NCBI GenBank assembly: GCA_000715685.1
Contig: KL569505.1
Coordinates: forward strand, 15,251 to 21,224
DNA length: 5,974 nucleotides
Origin: Streptomyces lilacinus
GTDB lineage: Bacteria > Actinomycetota > Actinomycetes > Streptomycetales > Streptomycetaceae
Direction: 5' to 3'
The notes beneath the pieces are model-generated. The model made no database searches. It was not told the DNA's origin and saw only the letters and a program-made list of their open reading frames with translations. A program made the position numbers and the translations under genes. Positions 5,039-5,974 of the stretch are shown here, in pieces. Positions within the stretch are counted from its first letter, which is position 1; every line of letters begins with the position of its first letter.

Positions 5039-5974
5039 ATGACCACAACGGGGGCAATCGTGGAGGAGGGCGCGCGCGGCGCGCCGGTGGGGCCGTGGTG
5101 GTGGGCGCGACGGCGCGGCATGGTGCTCGACGTGGTGCTGGCCGTGGTGTCCGCCCTGGAGTGCGTGCTGGAGGGCGTCTCCTTCGCGCACGACGTGGGA
5201 TTCCCCGGAGTGCTCGGCGGGCTGATAGGCCTGCCGGCCGGCGCCTCGCTGGTCCTGCGCCGACGCTGGCCGGTGGCCGTCGTCCTGATCTCGATCGCGA
5301 CCACCCCCGCCGAAATGGGCTTCCTGCTCGGCGTCGTCGGCCTCTACACCCTCGCCGCCTCCGAGGTGCCGCGACGGATCATCGCCGTCCTCGCCGCCGC
5401 CTCGTTCGCGGGCACGTTGATCGTCGCCCTCGCCCGCTTCCACCGCGACATGGCGGAGGACGGCTACCACCCCGGCCTCTGGCCGATGATCGCCTTCTCC
5501 GTGGTGATGGCCCTCGGCGTGACCGCCCCGCCCGTCCTCATGGGCCTGTACGTCGGCGCCAGGCGGCGCCTCGTGGAGAGCCTGCGCGAGCGGGCCGACG
5601 GCCTCGAACGCGAGCTGTCCCTGCTCGCCGACCGCGCCGAGGAACGCGCCGTGTGGGCCCGCAACGAGGAGCGCACCCGCATCGCCCGCGAGATGCACGA
5701 CGTCGTCGCGCACCGCGTCTCCCTCATGGTCGTGCACGCGGCGGCACTGCAGGCCGTCGCCCTGAAGGATCCGGAGAAGGCCTCGAAGAACGCCGCCCTC
5801 GTCGGCGACATGGGGCGGCAGGCGCTCACGGAGCTGCGGGAGATGCTGGGGGTGCTGCGCACGGCTTCGGACGGGGCGGCGTCGGCGCCGGCCCGGCCGG
5901 CGGGGCCGGCGGAGGCCGAGCGGCTGGCGGAGGTCGCGGTGGCGGCGTCGGCGCGGGTGCGGACGCCTGTGGCT
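5039..5974 (+). CDS. Membrane sensor histidine kinase, HisKA_3 (NarL-type) family, 3' end missing
   Basis: The first 312 codons of an open frame that leaves the window. It encodes the sensor of a two-component system, expected to autophosphorylate and pass phosphate to a LuxR/NarL-type response regulator. After a short cytoplasmic N-terminus there are about five hydrophobic segments: 28-50, 56-73, 78-105, 112-131 and 149-172. There is no large extracellular domain, as in small streptomycete kinases that sense within the membrane. Residues 174-212 are charged and likely coiled coil. The dimerisation/phosphoacceptor domain reads ERTRIAREMHDVVAHRVSLM at 212-231, with H220 the predicted phosphorylated histidine, followed by LTELREMLGVLR. 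After about 265 an Ala/Pro/Gly-rich linker leads toward the HATPase domain, which is not in the window. The ATG at 5039 is supported by the TAGTCT box 7 bases upstream and good coding bias from the first codons. The stimulus is unknown; a response regulator gene is expected next. Confidence 0.92.
   Translation, partial: MTTTGAIVEEGARGAPVGPWWWARRRGMVLDVVLAVVSALECVLEGVSFAHDVGFPGVLGGLIGLPAGASLVLRRRWPVAVVLISIATTPAEMGFLLGVVGLYTLAASEVPRRIIAVLAAASFAGTLIVALARFHRDMAEDGYHPGLWPMIAFSVVMALGVTAPPVLMGLYVGARRRLVESLRERADGLERELSLLADRAEERAVWARNEERTRIAREMHDVVAHRVSLMVVHAAALQAVALKDPEKASKNAALVGDMGRQALTELREMLGVLRTASDGAASAPARPAGPAEAERLAEVAVAASARVRTPVA

Noticed and set aside
4402..5304. Minus-strand open frame (300 codons) overlapping the HTH gene out of frame
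   Set aside because: It overlaps the HTH coding sequence in another frame and then antisense to the kinase; composition is Arg/Pro/Thr-rich with no domain.
4838..5737. Minus-strand open frame (299 codons) across the divergent gap and opposite the kinase
   Set aside because: Its product is His/Gly/Ala-rich without motifs, and it crosses the promoter region and the antisense of a clear histidine kinase on the plus strand.

Overview
The window looks like chromosomal DNA of a Streptomyces or close relative. The sequence is very GC-rich, third codon positions are almost always G or C, GTG starts are used, and the protein sequences match what I recall of Streptomyces homologues. Most of it is conserved housekeeping DNA on the minus strand. 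A tRNA gene, one unrecognised accessory-looking gene and the front of a two-component sensor kinase occupy the right third.

Layout, in the direction of transcription of the minus strand: a helix-turn-helix protein of unknown role (4883 to 4209), tRNA-Gln with anticodon UUG (4185 to 4113) and its hairpin terminator, then glmU (3995 to 2538), prs (2464 to 1487), rplY/ctc (1305 to 730) and pth (642 to 52), closed by a 16-bp perfect-stem terminator at the left edge (1 to 36). On the plus strand, divergent from the helix-turn-helix gene, a membrane histidine kinase begins at 5039 and runs off the right edge, truncated before its ATPase domain.

The four core genes fall into two themes. GlmU makes UDP-N-acetylglucosamine for the cell wall and Prs makes PRPP for nucleotides, histidine and tryptophan. 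L25/Ctc binds 5S rRNA in the ribosome and Pth recycles peptidyl-tRNAs that drop off it. They could be read as one unit, but every gap between them contains a hairpin. The prs-rplY gap (181 bp) has a convincing terminator and probably a fresh promoter for rplY-pth, so two transcripts (glmU-prs and rplY-pth) are the likelier arrangement.

The most interesting gene is the one at 4209 to 4883. An N-terminal helix-turn-helix is followed by a region that resembles a single-motif LAGLIDADG homing-endonuclease fold. That recalls WhiA, a streptomycete regulator derived from such an enzyme, but with the domains in the opposite order. It sits directly upstream of the tRNA, ends inside a small palindrome, and uses more A/T-ending codons than its neighbours. 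No CRISPR array, insertion sequence, or complete mobile element is visible. The 134-bp divergent gap (4905 to 5038) holds a likely leaderless promoter for the kinase and a spaced inverted repeat.
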